From the NCBI GenBank assembly GCA_013696395.1, contig JACCYQ010000123.1, positions 1 through 64,000 on the forward strand: a DNA stretch of 64,000 nt, given 5' to 3'. The DNA comes from Chitinophagaceae bacterium. GTDB lineage: Bacteria; Bacteroidota; Bacteroidia; Chitinophagales; Chitinophagaceae. Every line of letters begins with the position of its first letter. Position 1 is the stretch's first letter. Shown here piece after piece: positions 8,870 to 19,689 of the stretch. A model generated the notes under the pieces. It was not told the origin of the DNA. It saw only the letters and a program-made list of their open reading frames with translations, and did no database searches. The position numbers and the translations under genes are program-made.

Positions 8870-10393
8870 TCAGATATCAAATTTTATGCCTTGTGCTAAT
8901 GGAAGGGTAGCCCCATAATTTATAGTATTAGTCTGACGGCGCATATATGCCTTCCAGGCGTCGGAACCACTCTCTCTTCCCCCTCCGGTTTCTTTTTCGC
9001 CTCCAAAGGCGCCTCCGATTTCCGCTCCAGAAGTTCCGATGTTTACATTGGCAATTCCACAATCACTCCCAGAATGGGAAAGAAATTTCTCGGCTTCCCG
9101 CAGATTTAATGTCATAATAGCAGAAGATAAACCCTGGGGAACATCATTTTGAATGGCTATTGCCTCATCCATTGTTTTATATTTCATAATGTAAAGGATG
9201 GGAGCAAAGGTTTCTTTATGCACTATGGGATCGTTCTTATTTACTTCGGCTATGGCTGGCCTCACATAACATCCGGTTTCAAATCCGTTCCCTTTCATTA
9301 CTTCACCCGGTACTGCAAACTTTCCACCTTGTTTAATACATTCTTCAATTGCCTGTTGATACATTTTTACGGCATCCTTGTCAATTAAAGGTCCTACATG
9401 TATATCTTGATCTAACGGGTTGCCGATTATTAATTGTTTGTAAGCAGATACCAATTTATTTTTTACAGTTTCATAAACATCTTCGTGAATTATCAAACGC
9501 CGGGTTGATGTACAACGCTGGCCAGCAGTACCAACAGCCCCAAACACACAACCCAGTATGGACATTTCCAGATCCGCCTCTTTTGTTATAATAATAGCAT
9601 TATTCCCGCCCAGTTCTAATAATGATCTCCCTAACCGTGCACCAACAGCTGCGCCAACGGCTTTTCCCATACGTGTTGAGCCAGTAGCGGAAACTAAAGG
9701 AATGCGTGGATCGTTTGCTATCCATTCACCAACCTCACGCCCACCAATGATAATACACGATACACCTTCAGGCACATTGTTCCTTTTTAGAACATCAGCA
9801 ATAATATTCTGACAGGCAATGGCACAAAGGGGTGTTTTTTCTGAAGGTTTCCAAACGGCCACATTTCCACAAACCCAGGCTATCATGGCATTCCAGCTCC
9901 AGACGGCAACGGGAAAATTAAAAGCAGATATAATGGCTGTAATTCCAAGGGGATGCCATTGTTCGTACATCCGGTGACCCGGCCTTTCACTATGCATGGT
10001 TAATCCATGTAACTGGCGGGATAGTCCAACGGCAAAATCACATATGTCAATCATTTCCTGTACTTCACCATAGCCTTCCTGTAAACTTTTTCCCATTTCA
10101 TAAGAAACCAGTTTACCCAATGCCTCTTTGTTTTTTCTAAGCGCTTCACCAACCTGGCGCACAATTTCACCGCGGGCTGGTGCCGGTATATTTCTCCATT
10201 CCAAAAACGCGGATTTAGCCATGTTAATTACTTTATCATAGTTTTCTTTATTGCAGGTGCTCACGGTACCGATCAATTTTCCATCAACAGGGGAAAAAGA
10301 TTCTATCATGGAAGAGTCATCTTCAATCCATGTTAATCCCGTGCTAACTCCTTTATTTTTATCCTGTATGCCTAACGATTTTAGAAAGTCCAT
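8870..10393 (-). CDS. aldehyde dehydrogenase, ALDH7/AmaB-like
   Basis: WNAMIAWVCGNVAVWKPSEKTPL, LELGGNNAIII, GTAGQRCTSTRRLIIHE, GGGRESGSDAWKAYMRR typical of ALDH7. Confidence 0.9.
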   Translation of the reverse strand: MDFLKSLGIQDKNKGVSTGLTWIEDDSSMIESFSPVDGKLIGTVSTCNKENYDKVINMAKSAFLEWRNIPAPARGEIVRQVGEALRKNKEALGKLVSYEMGKSLQEGYGEVQEMIDICDFAVGLSRQLHGLTMHSERPGHRMYEQWHPLGITAIISAFNFPVAVWSWNAMIAWVCGNVAVWKPSEKTPLCAIACQNIIADVLKRNNVPEGVSCIIIGGREVGEWIANDPRIPLVSATGSTRMGKAVGAAVGARLGRSLLELGGNNAIIITKEADLEMSILGCVFGAVGTAGQRCTSTRRLIIHEDVYETVKNKLVSAYKQLIIGNPLDQDIHVGPLIDKDAVKMYQQAIEECIKQGGKFAVPGEVMKGNGFETGCYVRPAIAEVNKNDPIVHKETFAPILYIMKYKTMDEAIAIQNDVPQGLSSAIMTLNLREAEKFLSHSGSDCGIANVNIGTSGAEIGGAFGGEKETGGGRESGSDAWKAYMRRQTNTINYGATLPLAQGIKFDI

Positions 10394-10412
10394 TTCAATT
10401 TTTTTTCAAGTG

Positions 10413-10420
10413 CAAAAATA
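10413..10420 (-). promoter_or_regulatory. -7 box TATTTTTG upstream of aldehyde dehydrogenase
   Basis: Plus strand CAAAAATA, 19 nt upstream of the ATG at 10393. Confidence 0.5.
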
Positions 10421-10435
10421 GGTATAGAATAAGAA

Positions 10436-10460
10436 AACCAGGCTCTGTAAAACCTGGCTT
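10436..10460 (-). terminator. terminator hairpin after panB
   Basis: Minus strand AAGCCAGGttttacagagCCTGGTTTTCTT. Confidence 0.6.
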
Positions 10461-10483
10461 ACGCAAAAGTATAAACTAACGCT

Positions 10484-11299
10484 TTAATAAGCTTCACTGT
10501 CATTTGGAAAATCATTTGATTTGATATCGGTAATATATCGGTGAACCGCTATTGTTGCCTGTTCCCCGATATTGAGGTATTGCCTGAGAAATCTTGGTTT
10601 AAAAGTTGTATTTATTCCCAACATATCATGCATTACCAAAACCTGTCCATCACAATATTTTCCAGCCCCAATACCGATAGTTGGAATAATTAAACTTTCA
10701 GAAACTTCTTTGGCTAATAACGCAGGAATTTTTTCCAACACGAGTCCAAAGCACCCAGCCTGTTGTAACAATAAGGCATCATTTTTTAATTTTTCAGCTT
10801 CAGCTTCTTCTTTGGCCCTGACGGTATAAGTGCCAAATTTATAAATGGATTGAGGTGTCAACCCCAGATGACCCATAACCGGAATGCCAGCAGAAATTAT
10901 TCGATTTATAGATTCCAGAACTTCTTCTCCTCCTTCCAGTTTCAATGAATGTGCACCAGTTTCTTTCATAATGCGGATGGCAGATGCGAGTGCTTCTTTT
11001 GAATTGGATTGATAAGAACCAAATGGGAGATCCACAACAACCAGGCATCTTTCAACGCCCCTGATAACTGAAGATGCGTGATAGATCATTTGGTCGAGTG
11101 TTATCGGTAAGGTAGTTTCATGGCCAGCCATTACATTAGAAGCTGAATCACCAACAAGGATAACATCAATACCCGCCGCATCAAAAATGCCAGCAAAAGA
11201 ATAATCGTAAGCTGTGATCATAGAGATCTTCTCACTATTGCTTTTCATTTTTTGAAGGGTGTTGGTAGTAATTCGTTTTACTTCTTTATTTACTGACAT
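10484..11299 (-). CDS. panB: 3-methyl-2-oxobutanoate hydroxymethyltransferase
   Basis: [92 protein letters not shown]. Confidence 0.97.
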   Translation of the reverse strand: MSVNKEVKRITTNTLQKMKSNSEKISMITAYDYSFAGIFDAAGIDVILVGDSASNVMAGHETTLPITLDQMIYHASSVIRGVERCLVVVDLPFGSYQSNSKEALASAIRIMKETGAHSLKLEGGEEVLESINRIISAGIPVMGHLGLTPQSIYKFGTYTVRAKEEAEAEKLKNDALLLQQAGCFGLVLEKIPALLAKEVSESLIIPTIGIGAGKYCDGQVLVMHDMLGINTTFKPRFLRQYLNIGEQATIAVHRYITDIKSNDFPNDSEAY

Positions 11300-12206
11300 A
11301 TATGGGTTTTGAAGGTTGGCCAGGCTGTTTGGTTATCTCATTATATAAGGATTGAATGAGGCCATCTGCCAAACCAATTTTGGGAACATAAATTTCATCA
11401 GCATCGGCCCAACGCATTACGTTTACAAAGATCAGAAGGGCAGGGACTAAAACATCCGCACGATCTTCCCGCAAACGATACATGGAAATTCTTTGTTCCA
11501 GGGAAATACTGCTGAATTCTTTATAATAATCTCTCAATAATTGGAGCGATAACGGTTTGCCTTCTTTTCGTTTTGATAAAGAGAATACTTTATTGATATT
11601 TCCCCCTGAACCAATAGCAGTTACATGATGATAGCCCGTAGTATTTTTTTTTATAAAATCTTTCATTTCATCCCATTCCTTTTCTGAAACCTGGTTTTTG
11701 AGTAAACGGATGGTTCCGATATTGAATGATTCTTTAAATATTAATTTACCATCGCTGAAATAAGTTAGTTCCGTACTGCCACCTCCCACGTCAACATAAA
11801 GATAACTATCCTCATCATTCATATTTTCAGCAATATGATTGTCATAAATGAAGGAGGCTTCATCATTCCCGGATATAACGGTTATGGTTATGCCGGTTTC
11901 GGCTTCAATGCGTTCAATGATCTCTTTTGCATTTGTGGCATCCCGCATAGCTGATGTTGCGCAGGCTTTGAAGTCTTTCACTTCATAAACATCCAGCAGA
12001 AATTTATATGCTTTGATGGTCTTGATGAACATTTCAATCTTTTCTTCCGAAATCGATCCTGTTTCAAAAACATCAAATCCTAATCGTAGCGGCACCCGGA
12101 CCAGGCTTAATTTATTAAATTCAGGTTTGTCGGGATTACTTATTCTTACTTCAGAAATCAATAACCGGGCGGCATTACTACCTATATCAATGGCTGCTAA
12201 TCTCAC
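11286..12206 (-). CDS. Ppx/GppA-type exopolyphosphatase
   Basis: [44 protein letters not shown]; overlaps ppk and panB. Confidence 0.92.
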   Translation of the reverse strand: MRLAAIDIGSNAARLLISEVRISNPDKPEFNKLSLVRVPLRLGFDVFETGSISEEKIEMFIKTIKAYKFLLDVYEVKDFKACATSAMRDATNAKEIIERIEAETGITITVISGNDEASFIYDNHIAENMNDEDSYLYVDVGGGSTELTYFSDGKLIFKESFNIGTIRLLKNQVSEKEWDEMKDFIKKNTTGYHHVTAIGSGGNINKVFSLSKRKEGKPLSLQLLRDYYKEFSSISLEQRISMYRLREDRADVLVPALLIFVNVMRWADADEIYVPKIGLADGLIQSLYNEITKQPGQPSKPIYVSK

Positions 12207-14289
12207 TTTCTATCATTGTTTTTTTGTAGAGATAATGGTAGGTTTCAATTTGTGAACGAACCCTGTCTTGCTGGTAAGAGGTTACATATTCATTGGTTAA
12301 TTCATTATTAAGCACCCGTGCTTTTACATTATCATTCAGCTGGATATTCAAAATGGCCTTTAGTTCATCTTTTAAGTCTTCTTCCAGTATCGGTATAGTT
12401 GCTTCAACGCGGTGGTCCAGGTTACGCACCATCCAATCGGCTGAAGATATAAAAACTTTCTCCTTACCATCATTATGAAAGATCCATACCCTGGCATGCT
12501 CCAGGTATTCATCTACGATGCTGATGGCAGTTACTGGTCTTTTGAATTTTTTGCTTTCCGTAAACATGCAGAAGATTCCGCGGATAATTAATTTTAATTC
12601 GACACCTGCACGGGCAGCTTCTGTAAGTTTCATGATTAATTGTTCATCAGAAAGTGAATTCATTTTCAATGTAATGGCTGCCCGTTTTTTATTGAGAGCC
12701 AATTTAATTTCATTATTTATCAACTTGATGATTTCTTTCCTGGAATATTCGGGACTGGGTATAAGGGTTTTACATTCTTTTAAAAACTCCATCCCTCCTT
12801 TATGATTTTCCAAATAGTTAAACACCCGGTTTACATCAGCCATTATATTACGATGTGAGGTAAGCAGGCAATGATCTGCATATATTTTTGCAGTTTTTTC
12901 ATTCATATTGCCGGTACTTACAAATCCATAATGCGTTGTGTGCTCATTGATTCTTTTTTTAATCAGGCATATCTTCGCATGTACTTTCATGTTAGGAGGA
13001 CCAATGATAACTTTAACACCTTCATCTTCCAACCTGTCCTTCCAGGCCAGGTTGGCTTCTTCATCAAAGCGTGCCCTTAATTCCAAAATCACAATTACCA
13101 GCTTCCCGTTTCTAACGGCATTGATCAGGGCATTCATCACTTTTGATTGACTGGCCAGCCGGTAACAGGTAATTTTTATAGTGGTAACATCCGGGTCAAT
13201 CGCAGATTCTCTTAAAAGGTCGATAACCGGGTTAAAAGAGTGATAGGGAAAATGAAGCATTATATCCTTCTGCAACACCACATCCGTTACCCTCAATCCA
13301 TCGGTAAACATTGGATGATCAAAAGGTTTCCGGCGTTCATTCTGATGCCTGAAAATATGATCCGGAAAATCCATGAAATGCCTGAAATTGTGAATTCTTC
13401 CACCAGGAATCAGATTGTCTCTTCGGGTAAGATTCATCCGGCGAATCAGGTATTCTAACAAACCTGCATCTATTTCCCGATCGTACACCATCCGAACCGG
13501 TTTCCCTTTCCGCCTGTTCTTTAAACTTTTTTGCAATTTTTGAATAACTGAAGTAGAAATATCTGTGTCCATATCCAGTTCAGCATCCCGTGTCACTTTA
13601 ATTATGTGTGATTTATATTGATCGTAACCAAAAAAAGAAAATATCTGTGGAAGATTATAACGAATCACATCTTCTACCAAAATAATATGGTGCGTACCGG
13701 GTGGCGATGGTAACAATATAAAACGCCCGGTAACCCGTGTAGGCACTTCTATTAAAGCATATTTTCGTTTTAATGCACTATCCTTTTTCCACATTACCAC
13801 ACCCAGAAAAATTGATTTATCGCGGAGTAATGGAAATGTTGGAATACTTTCAACCATTAAGGGAATAATGTTAGGACTTACTTCTTCATCATAAAAATCC
13901 GTTACAAATTCTTTTTGTTCATCATTCAGTTGATCTTCTGTAACCAGGAATACATTTTCCTGTTCCATTTCTAAAACTATATTTTCCCAAATGCGGGTAA
14001 ATTCTGCCATCTGGTTTAATACAGTAGTCTGAATATCTTCCAGAATTTTTTCAGGGTCATCCTCCAGGTGCATATTGGCTTTACTACCAAGTTGGGTCAT
14101 TCGTTTTAATGCAGCCACACGAACCCTGAAAAATTCGTCCATGTTGTTGGAATGTATTCCTAAAAAACGAATGCGTTCATAAAGGGGTTCGGTAAGGTCC
14201 GCTGCTTCTTGTAAAACCCTTGCATTAAATGACAACCAGCTGATATCTCTTACTATTGTTTTTTGTTTATGCGTTGCCATATTTTTCAT
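12187..14289 (-). CDS. ppk1: polyphosphate kinase 1
   Basis: RDISWLSFNARVLQEAADLTEPLYERIRFLGIHSNNMDEFFRVRV, VKVHAKICLIKKR, STGNMNEKTAKIYADHCLLT, DHRVEATIPI. Confidence 0.97.
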   Translation of the reverse strand: MKNMATHKQKTIVRDISWLSFNARVLQEAADLTEPLYERIRFLGIHSNNMDEFFRVRVAALKRMTQLGSKANMHLEDDPEKILEDIQTTVLNQMAEFTRIWENIVLEMEQENVFLVTEDQLNDEQKEFVTDFYDEEVSPNIIPLMVESIPTFPLLRDKSIFLGVVMWKKDSALKRKYALIEVPTRVTGRFILLPSPPGTHHIILVEDVIRYNLPQIFSFFGYDQYKSHIIKVTRDAELDMDTDISTSVIQKLQKSLKNRRKGKPVRMVYDREIDAGLLEYLIRRMNLTRRDNLIPGGRIHNFRHFMDFPDHIFRHQNERRKPFDHPMFTDGLRVTDVVLQKDIMLHFPYHSFNPVIDLLRESAIDPDVTTIKITCYRLASQSKVMNALINAVRNGKLVIVILELRARFDEEANLAWKDRLEDEGVKVIIGPPNMKVHAKICLIKKRINEHTTHYGFVSTGNMNEKTAKIYADHCLLTSHRNIMADVNRVFNYLENHKGGMEFLKECKTLIPSPEYSRKEIIKLINNEIKLALNKKRAAITLKMNSLSDEQLIMKLTEAARAGVELKLIIRGIFCMFTESKKFKRPVTAISIVDEYLEHARVWIFHNDGKEKVFISSADWMVRNLDHRVEATIPILEEDLKDELKAILNIQLNDNVKARVLNNELTNEYVTSYQQDRVRSQIETYHYLYKKTMIESEISSH

Positions 14290-14341
14290 ATCTCAATTAA
14301 GGTAAAGAATCTTTTTTCTAATTAAATAAAAAAGCATGCCT

Positions 14342-14830
14342 TTAAGTTTTTGATTGCCGGAGGATGCTGGTAGTAGAGAAGCCTTTAAGTATTGGATTAA
14401 TGATTACACGTCCACCTGCAGCTATGACTTCACCTGCTCCGGCAATTTCGTCTACCCGGTAATCACCTCCTTTAACCATAACATCAGGTAAAATAGCTTT
14501 TATTAATTCCAGTGGTGTATCTTCTTCAAAAATAACTACGGCATCCACCATTACCAGGGAAGCTAAAACAATTGCTCTTGAATCCTGTGAATTAACCGGG
14601 CGTCCCGGGCCTTTTAATCTTTCAACAGATTCATCACTGTTTAAGCCGACAATTAAGAAATCGGCTTCGGAGGCTGCTTTACTTAATGAAAATATATGTC
14701 CCTGGTGAATTATATCGAAACAACCATTTGTAAAGGCTATTGATTTACCAAAATATTTCCATTGCAATACCAGTTTTTGCAAAGCTGGCAAAGTGTAAAC
14801 CTTTCGTTGAATTAAATCGGGTGCATTCAT
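14342..14830 (-). CDS. RfaE2/HldE-C-like nucleotidyltransferase (ADP-heptose synthesis adenylyltransferase family)
   Basis: FTNGCFDIIHQGHIFSLSKA, LIVGLNSDESVERLKGPGRPVN, VKGGDYRVDEIAGA. Confidence 0.88.
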   Translation of the reverse strand: MNAPDLIQRKVYTLPALQKLVLQWKYFGKSIAFTNGCFDIIHQGHIFSLSKAASEADFLIVGLNSDESVERLKGPGRPVNSQDSRAIVLASLVMVDAVVIFEEDTPLELIKAILPDVMVKGGDYRVDEIAGAGEVIAAGGRVIINPILKGFSTTSILRQSKT

Positions 14831-15831
14831 TTTTTTCTGTTTTTGTTATATGAAGCGATCAATGCAAGGCAAATTACACCTACTACCAGGATAATGACCG
14901 TTTGTGCTGACCATAATAACCAACCCAGTGCTTTGCCGGTGCTCGGACTAATTTGGTAAAGTCCCATTAATTTCTCTATCAGCCATGGGTATGCGCCTAT
15001 TCCCCCTGGAGTAATGATCATACCTACGCTGCCGATAGCCAATGTGGCCAGTCCTGCTCCTATGCCCAAATGATCGGTGTCTTTTAATGCATACAACCCG
15101 GCAGTTGAACTTAACAAGTACATGGTCCAGATAAAAATAGTATGCAGAAGGAAAGCCAACTTATTTTTAATAAAACGGAAACTGTTTAAGCCCAGCCAAA
15201 TTCCGTAGATAATATTTTTGATTTTAAAAATAAAATCAAGATGACCAAACCTCTTTAACAAAAATGAGATAACAGCGATTATCGCTATTAAAGAGATTAA
15301 AAATGCAGAGATTTTAAGAATTGAAACCTGGCCTGTTTGATCGCTGAAGAACGATTGAAAAAGGGAATACGTGTACTCTCCAATTACATCGCCTTCCAAT
15401 AACAATGCGAATACAAATACAATGGCAAGGCATAAAGCATCGAAAGCTCTTTCAACCACAATGGTTCCTATTAATTTATCGGCCCTTACATTTTCATACC
15501 GGGATAGTAATGTGCATTTTACCACTTCACCCAAACGCGGAACACCTGCGTTAACCAGGTAGCCAATCATTACAGCCGAAAATGTATTGAAAGTGGAAGG
15601 TTTGTATCCGAGGGGTTCCATCAATATTTTCCAGCGTAAAGCCCGGCTGAGATGACTTAAAATCAACAATAAAATAACTGGTAAAAAGATCCAGTGCCTT
15701 GCATTGGTCACAGAAAGTTTGATGCTATTCCATTGTTCCTGGTTAACATCCTTTATGGTAAGCCATACAAATAATACACCCAGTAAAAAGAAAAAAGTAT
15801 ACTGGAATATGGTAATGATCTTTTTTTTCAT
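14827..15831 (-). CDS. lysylphosphatidylglycerol synthase TM-region / flippase-like membrane protein
   Basis: Multi-TM; HLSRALRWKILMEPLGYKPSTFNTFSAVMIGYLVNAGVPRLGEVVKCTLLSRYE..TIVVERAFD typical of the AglD/LPG-synthase TM family. Confidence 0.85.
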   Translation of the reverse strand: MKKKIITIFQYTFFFLLGVLFVWLTIKDVNQEQWNSIKLSVTNARHWIFLPVILLLILSHLSRALRWKILMEPLGYKPSTFNTFSAVMIGYLVNAGVPRLGEVVKCTLLSRYENVRADKLIGTIVVERAFDALCLAIVFVFALLLEGDVIGEYTYSLFQSFFSDQTGQVSILKISAFLISLIAIIAVISFLLKRFGHLDFIFKIKNIIYGIWLGLNSFRFIKNKLAFLLHTIFIWTMYLLSSTAGLYALKDTDHLGIGAGLATLAIGSVGMIITPGGIGAYPWLIEKLMGLYQISPSTGKALGWLLWSAQTVIILVVGVICLALIASYNKNRKK

Positions 15832-15909
15832 TCAGGAAAGAAAGCCGGTTGAAGAAATCTCCATAATTTAAAGCCAATAATTCAAACAAAAAACTTCAAT
15901 GATTGAAAC

Positions 15910-16254
15910 TTATATCTTATTGCCTTCTTTTGGAAAAACAATCCAGGGTTTAAAATCTTTCGCTTTTTCAAAATCCATCAAAGCATAGGAAATGATGACG
16001 ATCACATCACCTGTCATACCCCGTCGGGCTGCGGGCCCGTTCAGGCAACAGATACCGGAACCTCTTTTCCCGGTAATAACATATGTTTCGAGTCTTTCAC
16101 CATTATTAACATTAACTACCTGTACCTTTTCGTTCTCAATAATATTGGCTGCATCCATCATTTCTTCATCAAGTGTTAAACTGCCTACATAATGCAAATT
16201 TGCTTCTGTAACTATGGCACGATGGATCTTAGATTTAAGGATCTGTATTTGCAT
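15910..16254 (-). CDS. panD: aspartate 1-decarboxylase
   Basis: ORF 15910..16374; start at 16254 gives [41 protein letters not shown] processing motif [32 protein letters not shown]. Confidence 0.95.
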   Translation of the reverse strand: MQIQILKSKIHRAIVTEANLHYVGSLTLDEEMMDAANIIENEKVQVVNVNNGERLETYVITGKRGSGICCLNGPAARRGMTGDVIVIISYALMDFEKAKDFKPWIVFPKEGNKI

Positions 16255-16261
16255 AAGCGGG

Positions 16262-16269
16262 CAAAGGTA
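16262..16269 (-). promoter_or_regulatory. -7 box TACCTTTG, 7 nt before panD start
   Basis: Plus CAAAGGTA in the 37-nt panC-panD spacer. Confidence 0.5.
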
Positions 16270-16291
16270 AATCTTATGAAGTATTTGAAAA

Positions 16292-17149
16292 TCAATCAGT
16301 GCTAAGGAGCATATTATCAATAAGTCTGACCTCATTAAAAGTTGCGGCAGCAAGAGCCACCAATATGCGCCCATCCCTGAAGTCTTTTAAAATTTCCAGG
16401 TCACCAGCATCGGCAACAGATAAATAATCGATGTCAAATCCTTTTGCATCCAATATGCTCCTTGCCTCGTTAAATACTGTTTTCATTGAACCTGGTTTTA
16501 AATTATTTTTTATGTGAGTAAGGGCTATATATAATCCATCAGCATTCTTTCGCACTTCCTTATTTATCCGCCTGTTTCGGCTACTCATAGCGAGGCCGTC
16601 GGGTTCACGTAATGTAGGACAGATATGTACTTTTGTTTTATCCTCCAATCCTAATTGATTGATTAATTGCGTAATGATCTTACACTGCTGATAATCTTTT
16701 TGACCGAGGTATAAATGGTCAGGCATAACAATCTTCAATAATCTTTCCATCACCTGGCATACCCCCTGGAAATGTCCTGGCCGATAAGCCCCTTCCAGAA
16801 TAGTACCCAGGTATCCCAGTTCAAAATGGGTGTTATATGATATTCCATCCGGATAAATTTCTTCTATTGGTGGCAAAAAAAGAACCTGGCAACCTGCCTT
16901 TTCCAGCAACAAAATATCCTGGTTCAAAGTGACAGGATATTGCCTGAAATCCTTCTCATCATTAAATTGGGTTGGATTTATAAAAATGCTGCTTATCACA
17001 ATATCATCTCTTTGAAGGGAATGATTGATAAGTGAAATATGGCCCTCGTGAAGGGCTCCCATGGTTGGAATAAAGCCGGTAATAAGGCCTTTATTCTTTT
17101 GATCAGACAGGTAAAGACTAAGCGTTGAGGCCGATTTAATAAGGATCAT
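16292..17149 (-). CDS. panC: pantothenate synthetase
   Basis: [61 protein letters not shown]. Confidence 0.97.
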   Translation of the reverse strand: MILIKSASTLSLYLSDQKNKGLITGFIPTMGALHEGHISLINHSLQRDDIVISSIFINPTQFNDEKDFRQYPVTLNQDILLLEKAGCQVLFLPPIEEIYPDGISYNTHFELGYLGTILEGAYRPGHFQGVCQVMERLLKIVMPDHLYLGQKDYQQCKIITQLINQLGLEDKTKVHICPTLREPDGLAMSSRNRRINKEVRKNADGLYIALTHIKNNLKPGSMKTVFNEARSILDAKGFDIDYLSVADAGDLEILKDFRDGRILVALAAATFNEVRLIDNMLLSTD

Positions 17150-17250
17150 AATGAAGCAGTATTCGTTTGGGATGAGGCAACAAGGTGCGAAATAAGGATA
17201 AATTGGTTACCTTCGCAAACCTAAAAATAAGGCTCACCAAATTTTCATAC

Positions 17251-18066
17251 ATGTCTGCAAAGAAAAGAATTTTATTTATTGCGAATGAAATGTCTCCTTA
17301 CCTGGAGTTGACTGAGTTTTCAGAAATAGTTAATAAACTGGCTATCCGGTCTAATGACACTGGTTTTGAAGTTAGATGTATTATGCCACGTTTTGGAACC
17401 ATAAATGAAAGAAGACACCGTTTGCATGAGGTTGTCAGACTTTCAGGAATTAATGTTTCTGTAGATAATGAGGACCTGCCTTTGCAAATTAAAGTAGCGT
17501 CCTTGCCCAATGCAAGGTTGCAGGTTTATTTTTTGGATAATGAAGACCTATTTAAAAGAAAATATATTCTGCACGATGAAAATGATAAATGGTTCGAAGA
17601 TAATGGACTGCGTACCATTTTTTTCTGTAAAGGCGCTTTGGAAACCGTTAAGAAATTTGGATGGCCACCTGATGTTATACATTGCAGCGGCTGGATGACA
17701 GGATTAATACCGGCATATCTTAAAACAGTTTATAAAAAAGAACCTGTTTTCTCTCACAGCAAAATTATTTATACCATCGGGCAAAATACTTTTAAAGAAA
17801 AGCTGGGAAGTGATTTTATTAAAAAGGCACTCATCCATGCTTCTATAAAAGAAAAAGATCTGGAGGCATACAAAGAAGGTACAAATACTGCTGTTATGAA
17901 AGGTGCGGCTACTTATGCTGATGCCATAACTTTTGGTGCCGAGAAAATTGAAAAAAGTTTAAACGACGCATTTTCTAAAGTAAGAGGAAAAAAGACATTA
18001 CCATTTAATGCAGAATCAGATTTAACAGACTATTTACAGTTGTATAGCGACCTTGCGGAGAAGTAA
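17251..18066 (+). CDS. glycogen/starch synthase N-terminal (GT5-like) domain protein, about 271 aa
   Basis: ORF 17185..18066; start 17251 gives MSAKKRILFIANEMSPYLELTEFSEIVNKLAIRSNDTGFEVRCIMPRFGTINERRHRLHEV, VIHCSGWMTGLIPAYLK. Confidence 0.8.
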   Translation: MSAKKRILFIANEMSPYLELTEFSEIVNKLAIRSNDTGFEVRCIMPRFGTINERRHRLHEVVRLSGINVSVDNEDLPLQIKVASLPNARLQVYFLDNEDLFKRKYILHDENDKWFEDNGLRTIFFCKGALETVKKFGWPPDVIHCSGWMTGLIPAYLKTVYKKEPVFSHSKIIYTIGQNTFKEKLGSDFIKKALIHASIKEKDLEAYKEGTNTAVMKGAATYADAITFGAEKIEKSLNDAFSKVRGKKTLPFNAESDLTDYLQLYSDLAEK

Positions 18067-18093
18067 AATTGAACTCGTTTGTTCAATTTTTTT
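18066..18093 (+). terminator. terminator hairpin
   Basis: AAATTGAACtcgtttGTTCAATTTTTTT directly after the stop. Confidence 0.7.
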
Positions 18094-18139
18094 ATTTGAA
18101 CCCATCAATTTATTACCTATCATTCTTTAATAAATATTA

Positions 18140-19573
18140 GTGAAGAACAAATTATTTGTCCTCCAGGCCGGATTTATCATTTTTAGCTCTTTCATCCTTA
18201 TCTCTTCTTGCTCCAAGATCAACGATGCTACAACATTAGGTGGTGACCTGATTCCTGTTGTGGACAACATTTCAACTTTTGATACTACCCTGGAAGTGCA
18301 GACCTTAAATGGTATTTTTTCTATACTGGAGGATTCTGCCCGTTCAAGTGTATCCCTTATTAATTATGTTGGTGAAATTACCAATGATCCTATTTTTGGC
18401 AAATCCAACGCGACGATATTCGCAGGGTTTTCCCCCAATTTCCCTTTTCGTTTTAAAGCTTCAAAGGATAACGTATCTATTGACTCTGTTGTACTGGTTT
18501 TAAATTACCGTTATACATATGGTGATACAACTTTACCGCATACCGTAAATGTGTATGAAATTGACCCCTTTAGTGAGTTTCGTAGTGATACATCGTACCT
18601 TATCAGAGAAAGGCCTTTTGCAACACAGGGAAGTTTGGTTGGAAGCCGTACGGGTGTTTTGCCCAGTGAGCTAAATGATTCTGTATTTGTTTTTAATGAA
18701 GCAGCTGCCAACCAGCTGCGCGTAAAACTTGATAATGCTTTTGGTACCCGGTTATTGCAATTAGATACATTAAAATATAACACGGATTCCGCATTCCGTA
18801 CAGCATTTAAAGGGTTTGAAATTACAGCTACCGGTGGTAATTCCTTGTTAGGCATAAGTCTTACTGATACTAATACCAAATTAGCTGTTTATTACCATTA
18901 TAATAAAAATGGCAGTGATACATCCGTTGTTGATTATTTCAGACCCAACTCTCAAACTGCCGCAGCTAATCATGTACAAAGGGATTATGCGGGATCTCAA
19001 TTAGAGAATTACCAGGGCGGAACTACACCAGATGATCTTGTTTTTCTGCAAAACACACCGGGTACATTTGCCCATATTGAAATACCTGGATTGGCTCAGT
19101 TGAATAATCGGGTAATACACCGTGCAGAATTGATTATTGAGCAGATTTTTGATCCATCAGATATAATTTTTACCAGGCCCGCCGCTATTTATCTTGATGC
19201 GTTTGATGGCACCAATGATAGGTTTAAAACAATTCCTTACGATGTAATGTACGATGGACAATCCGGCCAAATCAATGGTGCGGTAATTGGATTTAACGGG
19301 AAAAGTGAATTTGATAACAGCGGTAATCCCATCCAGGTATGGCGGCTCAATATAAGTCGCTATGTACAGCATGTTGTAAATGATGTGGATTCTGTTTATA
19401 AATTAAGATTGTCTACTCCATATTTACTGTATAATTACACTAATATCATGGGTGTTGAAAGAGAAGTTCCGTTGCTGATAAATCAAACCTATGCAATAGG
19501 ACGTATTAGGGTTGGAGGTGGTAATCATCCTACACAAAAAATGCGGTTGAGGATCGTCTATTCTAAAATTTAG
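18140..19573 (+). CDS. DUF4270-like lipoprotein
   Basis: GTG start; lipobox FILISSCSKIND; GGDLIP motif, long beta-rich Bacteroidota-type protein downstream of the GT5-like gene. Confidence 0.8.
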   Translation: MKNKLFVLQAGFIIFSSFILISSCSKINDATTLGGDLIPVVDNISTFDTTLEVQTLNGIFSILEDSARSSVSLINYVGEITNDPIFGKSNATIFAGFSPNFPFRFKASKDNVSIDSVVLVLNYRYTYGDTTLPHTVNVYEIDPFSEFRSDTSYLIRERPFATQGSLVGSRTGVLPSELNDSVFVFNEAAANQLRVKLDNAFGTRLLQLDTLKYNTDSAFRTAFKGFEITATGGNSLLGISLTDTNTKLAVYYHYNKNGSDTSVVDYFRPNSQTAAANHVQRDYAGSQLENYQGGTTPDDLVFLQNTPGTFAHIEIPGLAQLNNRVIHRAELIIEQIFDPSDIIFTRPAAIYLDAFDGTNDRFKTIPYDVMYDGQSGQINGAVIGFNGKSEFDNSGNPIQVWRLNISRYVQHVVNDVDSVYKLRLSTPYLLYNYTNIMGVEREVPLLINQTYAIGRIRVGGGNHPTQKMRLRIVYSKI

Positions 19574-19609
19574 TATTATTTCCGCTGTAATTTGAATGTG
19601 CAAGAGGAT

Positions 19610-19617
19610 TATCTTTG
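19610..19617 (+). promoter_or_regulatory. -7 box TATCTTTG upstream of metK
   Basis: TAnnTTTG; about 70-nt predicted leader. Confidence 0.55.
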
Positions 19618-19689
19618 CCCCCGTTTTAACAACCCTAATAGGTCAGGGGAAGTTCCCCATAATATTTTCATAACCAAAAATCAATATTA

